Source: Ruminococcaceae bacterium AM07-15
Lineage (GTDB): Bacteria > Bacillota > Clostridia > Oscillospirales > Butyricicoccaceae
Direction of reading: 5' to 3'
Length of the DNA stretch: 64,000 bases
NCBI GenBank assembly: GCA_003477405.1
Contig: QUDE01000008.1
Coordinates: 62,001 to 126,000 of the forward strand
Shown: positions 55,205-64,000 of the stretch, one piece after another
Position numbering within the stretch: position 1 is the first letter of the stretch
Layout: each line of letters starts with the position of its first letter
The notes under the pieces: generated by a model
Told to the model about the DNA's origin: nothing
What the model saw: the letters and a program-made list of their open reading frames with translations, nothing else
The model's database searches: none
Translations under genes and position numbers: made by a program

Positions 55205-55786
55205 ATGTACCATATCCACAGCGACAAGCGGGTGAACCAATCGGTGGAATCCATCGGGAAGGCTCTGCACCAGCTGATCGCCGCCACCCCTTACCGTCAG
55301 ATCTCGGTGACCGCTCTGGCCAAGGAGGCCGGAGTGAGCAAAGCCACCTTTTACCGCAGCTTTGACACCATCGACGATGTGCTCCGCTATGAAACCGACC
55401 AGGCCGTGGAGCAGATGATCGCCTATATGATGAATCAGCGGGCTCTGCGGCAGGCCACCGGGGAAATGGGGTTTTTCCACGCCTTTTTTCTCTTCTGGAC
55501 GGCTCACTCCCAGGCCGCGGAAGTGCTGATGGCCACAGGCACCACCAATCTGCTCACCGATGCCTTTGCCCGGGCCCTTCACCGCAACATGGAATTTTTC
55601 CGCCGCCATATTCATATAGACGACAAAGCCGCTCCCTATTTTATCGCCACCCGGGCCGCCACACTGTCGGCGGTGCTGGTGTGCTGGCTGGAGGAAAAAC
55701 CCCGCACCCATCCCGATGAGATGCCTGCCATCATGGCCCAGCTCATCCGTCCCCAGGGGCATCCTCTTTGCCCCACTCATCTTTGA
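55205..55786 (+). CDS. TetR/AcrR-family transcriptional regulator
   Basis: 193 residues. The N-terminal HTH is clear (QISVTALAKEAGVSKATFYRSF), followed by an all-helical ligand-binding domain with a TetR-C-like stretch (HAFFLFWTAHSQAAEVLMATG). The ATG is placed by GGGAG eight bases upstream; an earlier ATG overlaps that site. It is 23 bases upstream of two ABC exporter genes and most likely controls them and itself in response to a transported compound. Confidence 0.9.
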   Translation: MYHIHSDKRVNQSVESIGKALHQLIAATPYRQISVTALAKEAGVSKATFYRSFDTIDDVLRYETDQAVEQMIAYMMNQRALRQATGEMGFFHAFFLFWTAHSQAAEVLMATGTTNLLTDAFARALHRNMEFFRRHIHIDDKAAPYFIATRAATLSAVLVCWLEEKPRTHPDEMPAIMAQLIRPQGHPLCPTHL

Positions 55787-55809
55787 ACTCTGCCTTCTGG
55801 AGGAATACC

Positions 55810-57549
55810 ATGCTCAAGCTATTGACACATTTAAAACGCTATGTCGGCTGGATGCTGCTGGCCTTCGCCCTGCTCTTCGGCCAGGCCATGGCCGAGCTGG
55901 CCCTGCCCGATTATATGTCCTCTCTGGTTTCCCAGGGTGTGGCCGTGGGCGATATGGGCTATGTGCTGCAAAAGGGCGCTGTCATGCTGCTCATCGCCCT
56001 GGCCAGCGCCGTATGCGCCATTCTGGTGGGCCTTCTGGCCGCCCGCATCGGCTCGGGGGTGGCCCGGGACCTGCGAGGACAGGTCTTCGACAAGGTCACT
56101 TCCTTTTCCAACCCGGAATTTGACCGTTTTTCGGTTTCTTCCCTCATCACCCGTTCCACCAACGACATCACCCAGATCCAGATGTTCTGCACTGTGATGA
56201 TCCGCCTGGTGTTCTATGCTCCCATCATGGGCGTGGGCGGCATTCTGCGGGCCCAGGCCAAAAGCAGCAATATGCCCGGCATGACGGTCACCATCGCCGT
56301 GAGCATCCTGGTGATGCTCCTTTTGATCGGCACTCTGATGGCCATCGTCATCCCCCGGTTCAAAAAGGCCCAGAAACTGCTGGACCGGCTGAATCTGGTA
56401 TCCCGGGAGCGGCTCAGCGGCCTGTTGGTCATCCGGGCCTTCGGCACTGAGGGCTATGAGGAAGAGCGCTTTGACAACGCCAACCGGGACCTGACAAAAA
56501 ACCACCTCTTTGTCAACCGCACCATCTCCCTGATGATGCCTGTGATGACCATGGTGATGAACGGCGTCTCCCTGGCCGTGGTGTGGATCGCCTCTCTCAC
56601 CGCCTCTAACATCGCCGATGTGGGCAATATGATGGCCTTTATGCAGTATGCCATTCAGATCATCATGAGCTTTATGATGATCGCTCTGGTCTTTGTCATT
56701 CTGCCCCGGGCCTCGGTGTCGGCCAACCGGATCTGCGAAGTACTGGAAAGCCCGGTGGACATCAAAAACCCGGAGAAACCCCAGGTGCTTCCTCTTCACG
56801 ACCCCTGCCCTGTCACATTCGACCATGTGTCCTTCCGTTATCCCGGCGCGCCGGGAGATGTGCTGACCGACATCTCCTTTACCGCAAACCCCGGTGAGAC
56901 CACCGCCTTCATCGGCAGCACCGGCTCGGGCAAAACCACCCTCATCAGCCTGATTCCCCGGCTGTACGATGTGAGCGAAGGCAAGGTGACCATCGGCGGC
57001 ACCGATGTGCGGAATCTGAATCTCCACCACCTCCACGAGCTGATCTCCTTTGTTCCCCAGAAGGGCGTTCTTTTCAGCGGCACCATCCAAAGCAACATCC
57101 GCTATGGCGCCCCGGACATTTCCCAGGAGCAGGTGGAAAAGGCGGCCGGTATCGCCCAGGCCACAGAATTCATCCAGGAAAAACCCAAGGGTTATGAGGA
57201 CCCGGTGGCCCAAGGGGGCTCCAATGTGTCCGGCGGCCAGAAACAGCGCTTGTCCATCGCCCGTGCCCTGGCCAAGCAAGCCCCGGTACTGATTTTCGAC
57301 GACAGCTTTTCCGCCCTGGACTTCAAGACCGACGCTGCCTTGCGCCGGGCCCTGGCCCAGGAGACCAAGGGACGCACCACTCTCATCGTGGCCCAGCGGG
57401 TGAGCACCATTATGAATGCCGACCAGATCATCGTGCTGGAAGACGGGAAGATCGTGGGCAAGGGCACTCACAAAGAGCTGCTCAAAACCTGCAAGGTCTA
57501 TGAAGAAATCGCCCGTTCCCAGCTTTCCGAGGAGGAGATCGCTCAATGA
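55810..57549 (+). CDS. Heterodimeric ABC exporter, subunit with the degenerate ATP site
   Basis: 579 residues: six membrane helices, then an ATPase domain with Walker A IGSTGSGKTT and signature NVSGGQKQ. Walker B ends LIFDDS, so the catalytic Glu is replaced by Asp, and the switch His is Gln (VAQRVST). This is the pattern of the non-catalytic half of BmrC/TM287-type exporters. GGAGG is six bases before the ATG. The stop overlaps the partner's ATG in ATGA. Confidence 0.94.
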   Translation: MLKLLTHLKRYVGWMLLAFALLFGQAMAELALPDYMSSLVSQGVAVGDMGYVLQKGAVMLLIALASAVCAILVGLLAARIGSGVARDLRGQVFDKVTSFSNPEFDRFSVSSLITRSTNDITQIQMFCTVMIRLVFYAPIMGVGGILRAQAKSSNMPGMTVTIAVSILVMLLLIGTLMAIVIPRFKKAQKLLDRLNLVSRERLSGLLVIRAFGTEGYEEERFDNANRDLTKNHLFVNRTISLMMPVMTMVMNGVSLAVVWIASLTASNIADVGNMMAFMQYAIQIIMSFMMIALVFVILPRASVSANRICEVLESPVDIKNPEKPQVLPLHDPCPVTFDHVSFRYPGAPGDVLTDISFTANPGETTAFIGSTGSGKTTLISLIPRLYDVSEGKVTIGGTDVRNLNLHHLHELISFVPQKGVLFSGTIQSNIRYGAPDISQEQVEKAAGIAQATEFIQEKPKGYEDPVAQGGSNVSGGQKQRLSIARALAKQAPVLIFDDSFSALDFKTDAALRRALAQETKGRTTLIVAQRVSTIMNADQIIVLEDGKIVGKGTHKELLKTCKVYEEIARSQLSEEEIAQ

Positions 57550-59759
57550 ACCAGAACCAAACATCCCGACCGCCCATGGGTGGCGGGCCTATGGGCCACG
57601 GTCCCCGGGGCATGATGATCCCCGGCGGCAAAGCCCGGGATTTCAAAGGCACTTTGCAAAAAACCATCCGTTTCATGCGTTCCAGTGTGCCGGTGATCCT
57701 GCTGGCCTTCTTGCTGGCCATCGGCAGCGTCATCCTCACGCTGAATATCCCCAAGGTGCTGGGCAACGCCACCGACGAGATCATGGTGGGACTGATGAAG
57801 CGCAATGTCTATGACACCATCATGGACACCCAAAAGGCCATGGAAGGGCTGGGAAAAGCCCTTGCAGACATTCCGCCCCAGCAAATGGCCGCCCTGGCTC
57901 AGGATGAAAACGCCACCCTGGGCACTCTGATGGAGCAGGGCCTCCTGCCCGAAGATGCTCTCCAAGGCCTGGACAAAAATCTTCGCCAGACCCTTTCGGC
58001 CCTTCCCCTTTCCCAGCTGAGCCAGATGGGCCAAAGCGGGCAGAGTCAATCCTTTGAAACCATCGGTGACTACCTTTCCTCCATGGAAGACGGTCAGTCC
58101 ATCATCGAAAACATCCCGCCTCAATACCAGGATGAACTTCTCACGACCAGTCTCCAAAGCCGCCCCGGCATCGACCAGGAGGCTGTGGGACACATCATCA
58201 TGGTGCTCATTGTGCTGATTTTGCTGGGAGCCATTCTGGGCTATCTGCAAAACTTCCTGATGAGCGGCGTGGCCCAGAAGGTCTCCTACCAGCTGCGGGA
58301 TCAGATCAACAAAAAAATGAACCGCCTGCCTTTGTCCTTTTATGACAAGACCACCCACGGCGAAACCCTCAGTCTGATCTCCAACGATGTGGACACCGTC
58401 TCCACCACCCTGAACCAGAGCCTGACCCAGATGATCACCGCCATCACCACCCTGCTGGGTGTTCTTGTGATGATGTTCTCCATCAGCGGATGGATGACCC
58501 TGACCAGCCTGATCACCCTGCCTCTGTCCTTCCTCATCATCTCCCTGGTGGTTCGCCGCAGCCAGCGGCACTTCCGGGCCCAGCAGGAATACCTGGGCCA
58601 TGTAAACGGCCACATCGAAGAGATGTACAGCGGCCACAATGTGGTGCGGCTGTTCAACGGGGAAGAGCGCAGCCGGGAAACCTTCCATCAGATGAACAAA
58701 AAGCTCTATGCCGCCGGCTGGCGCAGCCAGTTCCTGTCCGGCCTGATGCAGCCGGTGCTCAGCTTTGTGAGCAATCTGGGCTATGTGGCCGTGTGCGTGC
58801 TGGGCGGTTATCTCACCATCCATGGCCGGATCACCATCGGTGATATCCAGTCCTTTATTCAATATGTGCGCCGGTTCAATCAGCCGGTGATGCAGTCGGC
58901 CCAGATCATGAACACCCTCCAGTCCACCGTGGCCGCAGCCGAGCGGGTCTTCACCTTCCTGGAGCAGCCGGAAGAAGCCGACGACGGCAAAGCCAAGCTG
59001 CCGGCCGAAGGGGTGCGGGGCGATGTGACCTTTGACCATGTGGATTTCGGTTACACCCCGGAAAAGACCATCATCCACGATTTTTCCACCCATGTGAAAG
59101 ACGGCCAGCGCATCGCCATCGTCGGCCCCACCGGCGCCGGAAAGACCACCATCGTCAAACTGCTGATGCACTTCTATGAACTGAACTCCGGCCGCATTCT
59201 GCTGGACGGGGTGGACATCAAGGATCTGCCCCGAGGCGTTCTGCGCAGCCAGATCGGCATGGTTCTCCAGGATACCTGGCTCTTCAATGGCACCATCCGG
59301 GATAATATCCGCTATGGCCGTCTGGATGCCACCGATGAAGAGGTGGAGAAGGCTGCCCGCATGGCTTGTGCCGACCACTTTATCCGCACCCTGCCGGGAG
59401 GCTATGACTTTGTGCTCAATGAGGAAGCCAGCAATGTGTCCCACGGCCAGAAACAGCTTTTGACCATTGCCCGGGCCATTCTGGCCGACCCGGCGGTGCT
59501 GATTCTGGACGAGGCCACCTCCTCGGTGGATACCCGCACCGAGGTACTCATTCAGCAGGCCATGAACCGGCTGATGCAGGGCCGCACCAGCTTCATCATT
59601 GCCCACCGCCTGTCCACCATCCGGGATGCCGACCGCATTCTGGTGCTGCGGGAAGGGGACATTGTGGAGCAGGGCACCCACGAAGAGCTGCTGGAAAAAG
59701 GCGGCTTCTATGCAAACCTGTATAACAGCCAGTTTGAACCCACCGAAGAAGCGGTATAA
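57546..59759 (+). CDS. Heterodimeric ABC exporter, catalytic subunit with an extracellular insertion
   Basis: 737 residues. A Gly/Met/Pro-rich N-terminus (PPMGGGPMGHGPRGMMIPGG), membrane helix 1 (48-68), an insertion of about 120 residues (about 88-210) between helices 1 and 2 that should face outside, the remaining five helices and the ATPase domain. Walker A GPTGAGKTT, Walker B LILDEA and switch AHRLST are canonical, but the signature is NVSHGQKQ. With the partner's defects this leaves exactly one working ATP site. Drug or lipid-like export is likely; the substrate is unknown. Confidence 0.94.
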   Translation: MNQNQTSRPPMGGGPMGHGPRGMMIPGGKARDFKGTLQKTIRFMRSSVPVILLAFLLAIGSVILTLNIPKVLGNATDEIMVGLMKRNVYDTIMDTQKAMEGLGKALADIPPQQMAALAQDENATLGTLMEQGLLPEDALQGLDKNLRQTLSALPLSQLSQMGQSGQSQSFETIGDYLSSMEDGQSIIENIPPQYQDELLTTSLQSRPGIDQEAVGHIIMVLIVLILLGAILGYLQNFLMSGVAQKVSYQLRDQINKKMNRLPLSFYDKTTHGETLSLISNDVDTVSTTLNQSLTQMITAITTLLGVLVMMFSISGWMTLTSLITLPLSFLIISLVVRRSQRHFRAQQEYLGHVNGHIEEMYSGHNVVRLFNGEERSRETFHQMNKKLYAAGWRSQFLSGLMQPVLSFVSNLGYVAVCVLGGYLTIHGRITIGDIQSFIQYVRRFNQPVMQSAQIMNTLQSTVAAAERVFTFLEQPEEADDGKAKLPAEGVRGDVTFDHVDFGYTPEKTIIHDFSTHVKDGQRIAIVGPTGAGKTTIVKLLMHFYELNSGRILLDGVDIKDLPRGVLRSQIGMVLQDTWLFNGTIRDNIRYGRLDATDEEVEKAARMACADHFIRTLPGGYDFVLNEEASNVSHGQKQLLTIARAILADPAVLILDEATSSVDTRTEVLIQQAMNRLMQGRTSFIIAHRLSTIRDADRILVLREGDIVEQGTHEELLEKGGFYANLYNSQFEPTEEAV

Positions 59760-59793
59760 CAAAAAAGCAGGAGCCTTTGGCTCCTGCTTTTTT
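59760..59793. terminator. Bidirectional terminator after the ABC exporter
   Basis: Arms GCAGGAGCC and GGCTCCTGC with a TTT loop, A6 before and T7 after. It also ends the small minus-strand gene. Confidence 0.9.
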
Positions 59794-59990
59794 TATGGCC
59801 GCGTGGGGTACCGGGGCTGCATGGCCCGGTATTGCCGCATCTCCACGGCGCACTGATCCATATAATGATCCAGATATCGTTTTTGGGCCTGACGCCTTTC
59901 CTTCTGTTCCTGCTGGAATCGTTTCCAATAAGGACAACTTTTGTGGCATCCGCTGTAATAGGCCGCGCAGATAACCTGACAGGGAAGCAT
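59793..59990 (-). CDS. Small cysteine-rich protein of unknown function
   Basis: 65 residues with cysteines in MLPCQVICAAYYSGCHKSCPYW, spaced C-x4-C-x6-C-x3-C, and one more near the C-terminus (DQCAVEM). The second half is highly charged and helical (QEQKERRQAQKRYLDHYMDQ). The spacing suggests a metal or Fe-S site. GGAG is eight bases before the ATG; a GTG three codons earlier is possible. An isolated TATAAT lies about 45 bases upstream. No family recognised. Confidence 0.6.
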   Translation of the reverse strand: MLPCQVICAAYYSGCHKSCPYWKRFQQEQKERRQAQKRYLDHYMDQCAVEMRQYRAMQPRYPTRP

Positions 59991-60101
59991 TGGTATCACT
60001 CCATTTCGGTCGCTTGCAGGATGATCACATTATACTCCCCTTTCTGTCACCGACCCATTTGCTTTGGGTAAAAAGCATATAAAACCTTCTCCCAAGGAAC
60101 A

Positions 60102-60129
60102 TTGACTTTGTATATTATTGTGTTATTAT
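60102..60129 (+). promoter_or_regulatory. Promoter of the lipoprotein gene
   Basis: TTGACT, 16 bases, TATTAT in an AT-rich stretch; ATTATA-AA-TATAAT (60126-60139) is an inverted repeat over the -10. Confidence 0.55.
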
Positions 60130-60165
60130 AAATATAATCAATCCCTTCGAAAGGAGCCGATCTCA

Positions 60166-60846
60166 ATGAAACAGCTTTCACGCCTTGCTGCTCTGACTCT
60201 GTCCCTTGTGCTTCTGGCCTCCTGCGCAGCCGCTCCGGAGGAGCAGAAAACAAACAAAAAAGAAGAAGATGTGACGGTATACGCCTATCCCGATGTGTCC
60301 CTGTCTTCCTCTCTGCGCACCATGACGGAAAAAGCAGACGCCGTGGTTTTGGGTACTTACAAAAAGGCGCTGGACGCCGAAAAAGGCGATTCTCCCAATC
60401 TGGATTCCCAAAGCCGGGATTACTCCTTCCAGGTAAAGCAAGTGCTGAAAGGGGAAGATGTGCCCAAGACCATTACGGTGAGCAAGGAGTATTCCATCCG
60501 GATGACCCACCAGGCCGAAGGGCAGGACATCCCCTACCAGATGCCGGTCTATACCTTCACAGAACCGCAAATGGGAGAAACCTATCTGCTTTTCCTGAAA
60601 GAAGGTCAGAAAACCTACTCCCTCAGCAGCGAACCAGGCGAAGTGCGGAAGGACGGAAAGGAAGCCTGTCTTTCCTCCCATTTCTTCAGTGAGGACCCGG
60701 GAACTCTCCCCACCCTCAACGCCCAGGCCGAAACCGACAGCACAGTTTACCATATCGCCGTCCAATCCGGTGACCAGCAGAAAAAGGACTTTCTCTCCGG
60801 TATGGACTGGGAGGAAGTGGTGGAGGAAGTCCAGTCTCTGGCCTGA
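60166..60846 (+). CDS. Lipoprotein of unknown function
   Basis: 226 residues. Type II signal peptide with lipobox LLASC (Cys20), then a Lys/Glu-rich spacer and a soluble domain with the segments KADAVVLGTYKKAL, DYSFQVKQVLKGEDVPKTI and GETYLLFLKEG. Such a layout is seen in proteins that have an OB-like or cystatin-like beta domain, but no family was recognised with confidence. AAAGGAG lies nine bases before the ATG. It is a single gene between two terminators. Confidence 0.75.
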   Translation: MKQLSRLAALTLSLVLLASCAAAPEEQKTNKKEEDVTVYAYPDVSLSSSLRTMTEKADAVVLGTYKKALDAEKGDSPNLDSQSRDYSFQVKQVLKGEDVPKTITVSKEYSIRMTHQAEGQDIPYQMPVYTFTEPQMGETYLLFLKEGQKTYSLSSEPGEVRKDGKEACLSSHFFSEDPGTLPTLNAQAETDSTVYHIAVQSGDQQKKDFLSGMDWEEVVEEVQSLA

Positions 60847-60876
60847 TCCGCTCTCAACGCCATAAAAATGCCTTGT

Positions 60877-60912
60877 AAAAAATCCCTGCGGAATGATTCC
60901 ACAGGGATTTTT
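60877..60912. terminator. Terminator shared by the lipoprotein gene and the pyr operon
   Basis: Stem AAAAATCCCTG...CAGGGATTTTT with an inner GGAA/TTCC pair and one mismatch. Confidence 0.85.
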
Positions 60913-60936
60913 CTAGTTTCTGTCTGTATTTTGTTT

Positions 60937-61578
60937 TTACAGGTCCATCCAACCGCTGTCAGAGGGATTTTTCTGGAAAGCTTGCAGCTTCTTCACATCT
61001 TCTGCCTTGATGTAGTCCTGCTCCACAGCCACTTCCACCAGTGCGTCGTAATTGGAAAGGGACACATTTTTCACCTGGGCCTCCTGCATCCGGTCGATGC
61101 CCTTCTGCAGGCCATAGGTGAAGATGGAAGCAATGCCCAGAACCTCGGCGCCCACTTCCCGCAGCACATTGACCACTTCGATGACAGAGCCGCCGGTGGA
61201 GATCAGATCTTCCACCACAACCACTTTCTGGCCCTTTTCCACCTTACCTTCGATCTGGTTGTTCCGGCCATGGTCCTTGGCGCTGGAGCGCACATAGCAC
61301 ATGGGCAGACCCAGAATGTCGGCCACCAGAGCGGCGTGAGCAATACCAGCGGTGCTGGTGCCCGCCACCACTTCGCAGTCGGGATAATGCTTGCGGATGT
61401 TCTCTGCCAGACCCTGCTCCACCTGATTCCGGATATGGGGATAGGACAGAGTCAGCCGGTTATCGCAGTAAATGGGGGATTTGATGCCGCTGGCCCAGGT
61501 AAAGGGCTCCTGGGGACGCAGGAACACGGCCTTGATCTCCAGCAGGCAGGACGCGATCTTCTTTTCCATGTTTTCCAT
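60937..61578 (-). CDS. pyrE: Orotate phosphoribosyltransferase
   Basis: Converts orotate and PRPP to OMP. 213 residues with the PRPP-binding motif [13 protein letters not shown] and the catalytic-loop segment [19 protein letters not shown] is seven bases before the ATG. Last gene of the pyr operon, 12 bases after pyrF. Confidence 0.96.
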   Translation of the reverse strand: MENMEKKIASCLLEIKAVFLRPQEPFTWASGIKSPIYCDNRLTLSYPHIRNQVEQGLAENIRKHYPDCEVVAGTSTAGIAHAALVADILGLPMCYVRSSAKDHGRNNQIEGKVEKGQKVVVVEDLISTGGSVIEVVNVLREVGAEVLGIASIFTYGLQKGIDRMQEAQVKNVSLSNYDALVEVAVEQDYIKAEDVKKLQAFQKNPSDSGWMDL

Positions 61579-61590
61579 GATATTTCCTCC

Positions 61591-62298
61591 TTATTCTCCC
61601 AAAAAGTCCCGCAGCACCCGGCGATAGGCTTCCACCGGGTCCTGTGCCTTGGTGATGGGACGGCCCACCACGATATAGTCGGTGCCGATCTCCCGGGCCT
61701 TCTGGGGTGTGGTGATCCGGGACTGGTCTCCCACATCGCCGTCAGGATACCGGATGCCCGGGGTGACTGTGCGGAAGGATGTACCGCAGGCCTTCTTCAC
61801 AATGCCCGCTTCCAGGGGAGAGCAGACCACGCCGTCCAGACCGGCCTGCTGGGTGTTCCGGGCATAGTGAGCCACTGTCTCTTCAATGGTGTTGGGGATG
61901 AGCAGTTCTTTCTGCATCCGCTCCTGAGAGGTGCTGGTCAGCTGGGTGACAGCGATGAGCATGGGCACTTCTCCCTGTGCGCCCTCGGCCAGGCCCTCTT
62001 TGGCGGCCCGCATCATGTCGATGGTGCCGGCGGCGTGCACATTGGTCATGTTGACTCCCAGCTTGGCCAGGTTGCGCATGGCCTTGTTCACGGTGTTGGG
62101 GATATCGTGGAGCTTCAGATCCAGGAACACATCGTGGCCCATGGCCTTCAGCTTGCGGACAATGTCCGGCCCTTCGCCATAGAACAGCTCCATGCCGATT
62201 TTCACAAAGGGCTTTTCCTCCTTGAACTGGCTGAGGAAATCAAGCGCATCCTGTCCGGTGGGGAAATCGCAGGCGATGATCACATCATGTTTTTTCAT
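61591..62298 (-). CDS. pyrF: Orotidine 5'-phosphate decarboxylase
   Basis: Makes UMP from OMP. 235 residues; the catalytic Asp/Lys array is DLKLHDIPNTV, and the phosphate-binding end is VTPGIRYPDGD and IVVGRPIT. The long-helix form (SFRTVTPGIR) suggests the group II-like clostridial type. The ATG overlaps the pyrD stop in ATGA. Confidence 0.95.
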   Translation of the reverse strand: MKKHDVIIACDFPTGQDALDFLSQFKEEKPFVKIGMELFYGEGPDIVRKLKAMGHDVFLDLKLHDIPNTVNKAMRNLAKLGVNMTNVHAAGTIDMMRAAKEGLAEGAQGEVPMLIAVTQLTSTSQERMQKELLIPNTIEETVAHYARNTQQAGLDGVVCSPLEAGIVKKACGTSFRTVTPGIRYPDGDVGDQSRITTPQKAREIGTDYIVVGRPITKAQDPVEAYRRVLRDFLGE

Positions 62299-63209
62299 TT
62301 CTGAGCCCTCCCTATGATCTCTTCCAAAGTTTCAATACCGTATTCGTCCATCTTCTTGGACAGTTCTTCAATAATCCGGGGGCAGGCCCAGGGGTCCACC
62401 AGGTTCTGGGCGCCCACCTGCACGGCGGAAGCACCGGCGGAAAGGAATTCCAGCACATCGTCGGCATTCTGGATGCCGCCCACGCCGATCACCGGCACAT
62501 CCACCGCCTGGCACACCTGATAGACCATCCGCAGGGCTACCGGCTTGATGGCCGGGCCGGAGAAGCCCGCCATCTTGGTGGAGACGATGGGCTTTCCTGT
62601 GCGGGGATCGATGCGCATGCCAAACAGGGTGTTAATGAGCACCAGCCCGTCGGCTCCCGCTTCCACCACCGCTTTGGCGATGGCCACAATGTCGGTGACA
62701 TTGGGAGACAGCTTCATATAAACCGGCTTTGTGGTCACTTCCTTCACCGCCCGGCAGACGGTGGCCGCCGCCTGGGGATCGGTGCCGAAGGCCATGCCTC
62801 CGTGCTTCACATTGGGGCAGCTGATGTTGATCTCCAGAATGCCCATATCCTCTTCCTTGTCAAAAAGGGCGGCGGTATAGGCATAGTCCTCCACCGAAAA
62901 GCCGGAGATATTGGCGATGGCCTTCTTATGATAGACCTGCCGCAGCTTGGGCAGCTCTTCTTCGATCACCTTGTGCACCCCGGGATTCTGCAAACCGATG
63001 GCATTGAGCAGGCCCATTTCGCACTCGGCGATACGGGGTGTGGGGTTGCCGAAACGGGGATCTTTGGTGGTGCCCTTCAGGCTCATGGAGCCCAGAAGAT
63101 CCAGATCATAATATTTGGCAAACTCATAGCCGAAGCCAAAAGTGCCGCTGGCGGGGATGATGGGGTTATCCAGCTCCCAATCTCCCAGTTTCACAGTCAG
63201 TCTGCTCAT
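62295..63209 (-). CDS. pyrD: Dihydroorotate dehydrogenase, class 1B catalytic subunit
   Basis: 304 residues, FMN-containing subunit that oxidises dihydroorotate. The catalytic base Cys of class 1 enzymes is in EINISCPNVKHGG; FMN-binding segments are IGVGGIQNADDVLEFL and GASAVQVGAQNLVDP. It works with PyrK to pass electrons to NAD+. The ATG overlaps the pyrK stop by one base. Confidence 0.96.
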   Translation of the reverse strand: MSRLTVKLGDWELDNPIIPASGTFGFGYEFAKYYDLDLLGSMSLKGTTKDPRFGNPTPRIAECEMGLLNAIGLQNPGVHKVIEEELPKLRQVYHKKAIANISGFSVEDYAYTAALFDKEEDMGILEINISCPNVKHGGMAFGTDPQAAATVCRAVKEVTTKPVYMKLSPNVTDIVAIAKAVVEAGADGLVLINTLFGMRIDPRTGKPIVSTKMAGFSGPAIKPVALRMVYQVCQAVDVPVIGVGGIQNADDVLEFLSAGASAVQVGAQNLVDPWACPRIIEELSKKMDEYGIETLEEIIGRAQK

Positions 63210-63937
63210 TAAAATTTCACCTCGCTGCTATCCATCACCGGGCCGTCCACACAAATGCGCTTGTTGCCCACCAGAGTTTCGCAGCTGCAGCCCATGCAGG
63301 CGCCGAAGCCGCAGCCCATCCGCTCCTCAAAGGAGAGCTGGCCCGGTCTTCCGCAGGCGTGCACCGCCCGAAGCATGGGCATGGGGCCGCAGGCGAAATA
63401 ATAATCATAGGACAGGTTTTCCATCACATGGGTGACAAATCCCTTTGTCCCCAGGCTGCCGTCCTCGGTGGCTACCTCTACCGGGCAGCCAAGGGCTTTG
63501 AATTTTTCCACATAAAAGGCCTGATTCTTGTTGCCGAAGCCCAGAACGGCGGTGACTTTCTTTCCTTCATACACCATGCGCCGGGCCAGGCCGTAGAGGG
63601 GGGGAACCCCCACCCCTCCGCCAATGAGCAGACTGTGCTCCCCGGCTTTTTTCATATCAAAGCCATTGCCCAGGCCGCAGAGAAGATCCAGCTCTTTTCC
63701 CGGCTTCATCCCGGCCAGCTGCTGTGTACCCTTGCCCACCACTTTGTAGATCAGAGTGAGGGTGGCGTCGTCCCAATCGCAAATGCTGATGGGGCGGCGC
63801 AGATACAGCCCCTCCAGCTTGATGTTGACGAACTGCCCGGGATTTTCTGCAAAGCTCAGATCCCCCTGGAGCACCATTTCATAGGTGTCCTGGGCGATGC
63901 GCCGATTGCTGACTATTTCATACATACCGTTTGTCAT
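63209..63937 (-). CDS. pyrK: Dihydroorotate dehydrogenase electron-transfer subunit
   Basis: 242 residues, ferredoxin-reductase fold. FAD site LRRPISICDWD, nucleotide-binding GGGVGVPPLYGLA, and the [2Fe-2S] cysteines in MGCGFGACMGCSCETL plus the later ICVDGP. AAGGGGA precedes the ATG, which overlaps the stop of the upstream gene in ATGA. Confidence 0.95.
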   Translation of the reverse strand: MTNGMYEIVSNRRIAQDTYEMVLQGDLSFAENPGQFVNIKLEGLYLRRPISICDWDDATLTLIYKVVGKGTQQLAGMKPGKELDLLCGLGNGFDMKKAGEHSLLIGGGVGVPPLYGLARRMVYEGKKVTAVLGFGNKNQAFYVEKFKALGCPVEVATEDGSLGTKGFVTHVMENLSYDYYFACGPMPMLRAVHACGRPGQLSFEERMGCGFGACMGCSCETLVGNKRICVDGPVMDSSEVKF

Positions 63938-64000
63938 TTGCTTTCCCCTTCACTGTCGATGGTGGAGACGCCCACGGTGATCTCTTCCAGCACATCCAGC
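63934..64000 (-). CDS. C-terminal end of an unidentified upstream pyr-operon gene
   Basis: Only the last 21 codons are visible (ending VLEEITVGVSTIDSEGESK). The stop overlaps the pyrK start, so it belongs to the same operon. By context it could be another pyrimidine gene such as carB, pyrB or pyrC, but the tail alone does not identify it. Confidence 0.6.
   Translation of the reverse strand, partial: LDVLEEITVGVSTIDSEGESK

Overview
The window is GC-rich chromosomal DNA of a low-copy, tightly packed bacterial type. Everything points to a monoderm Clostridia member of the Oscillospirales/Ruminococcaceae kind: Firmicute-type gene neighbourhoods (gdpP-rplI-dnaB, tilS-hpt-ftsH, pyrK-pyrD-pyrF-pyrE), AGGAGG ribosome binding sites, a V-type ATPase operon, SLH-domain surface proteins, RNase J, and a type IV pilus locus without outer-membrane secretin genes. 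The genus cannot be fixed from the sequence alone. No rRNA, tRNA, insertion sequence, prophage or CRISPR array was seen.

Layout. 1-6.9 kb (minus strand): gdpP-rplI-dnaB-tilS/hprT-ftsH from one good promoter; tilS and hprT form one uninterrupted reading frame. 7.0-10.8 kb (minus): rpmG-secE-nusG-rplK-rplA, then rplJ-rplL with its own consensus promoter and an L10 leader RNA; rplL ends at a strong terminator, so rpoBC does not follow. 10.9-16.5 kb: ruvX, two half-size TauE/SafE proteins, RNase J, a small alkyltransferase, a small membrane-associated protein, a YczE/YitT-like membrane protein and a metallo-beta-lactamase-fold hydrolase.

16.5-38.4 kb (minus) is the most distinctive part: a complete monoderm type IV pilus operon in the order giant pilin, three minor pilins, pilB, pilT, pilC, pilA, pilD, pilM, pilN, pilO. 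It begins with a 2153-residue protein that has a type IV prepilin N-terminus followed by GLUG-type repeats. Directly upstream on the same strand lie a diguanylate cyclase with an I-site, a PAS-GAF-GGDEF-GGDEF-EAL protein and a secreted copper-amine-oxidase-like surface protein. The PilB N-terminus carries a tandem MshEN motif, the known c-di-GMP-binding element, so the locus looks like a self-contained c-di-GMP to pilus-extension circuit with a giant, probably tip-located, adhesin.

38.5-44.4 kb: ECF transporter S component, CCA-adding enzyme, radical SAM protein, an SLH-anchored M14 carboxypeptidase, a small membrane protein and a Cof-type HAD phosphatase. 44.5-53.2 kb (minus): nine-gene V-type ATPase operon (H-C-I-K-F-E-A-B-D). 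53.4-60.9 kb (mostly plus): YtcJ-like amidohydrolase, a TetR regulator with a heterodimeric ABC exporter, a small Cys-rich protein and a lipoprotein. 60.9-64 kb (minus): pyrK-pyrD-pyrF-pyrE and the last codons of an unidentified upstream gene.

Positions of promoters, terminators and domain boundaries were read by eye; family names rest on motifs and context, not on database searches.
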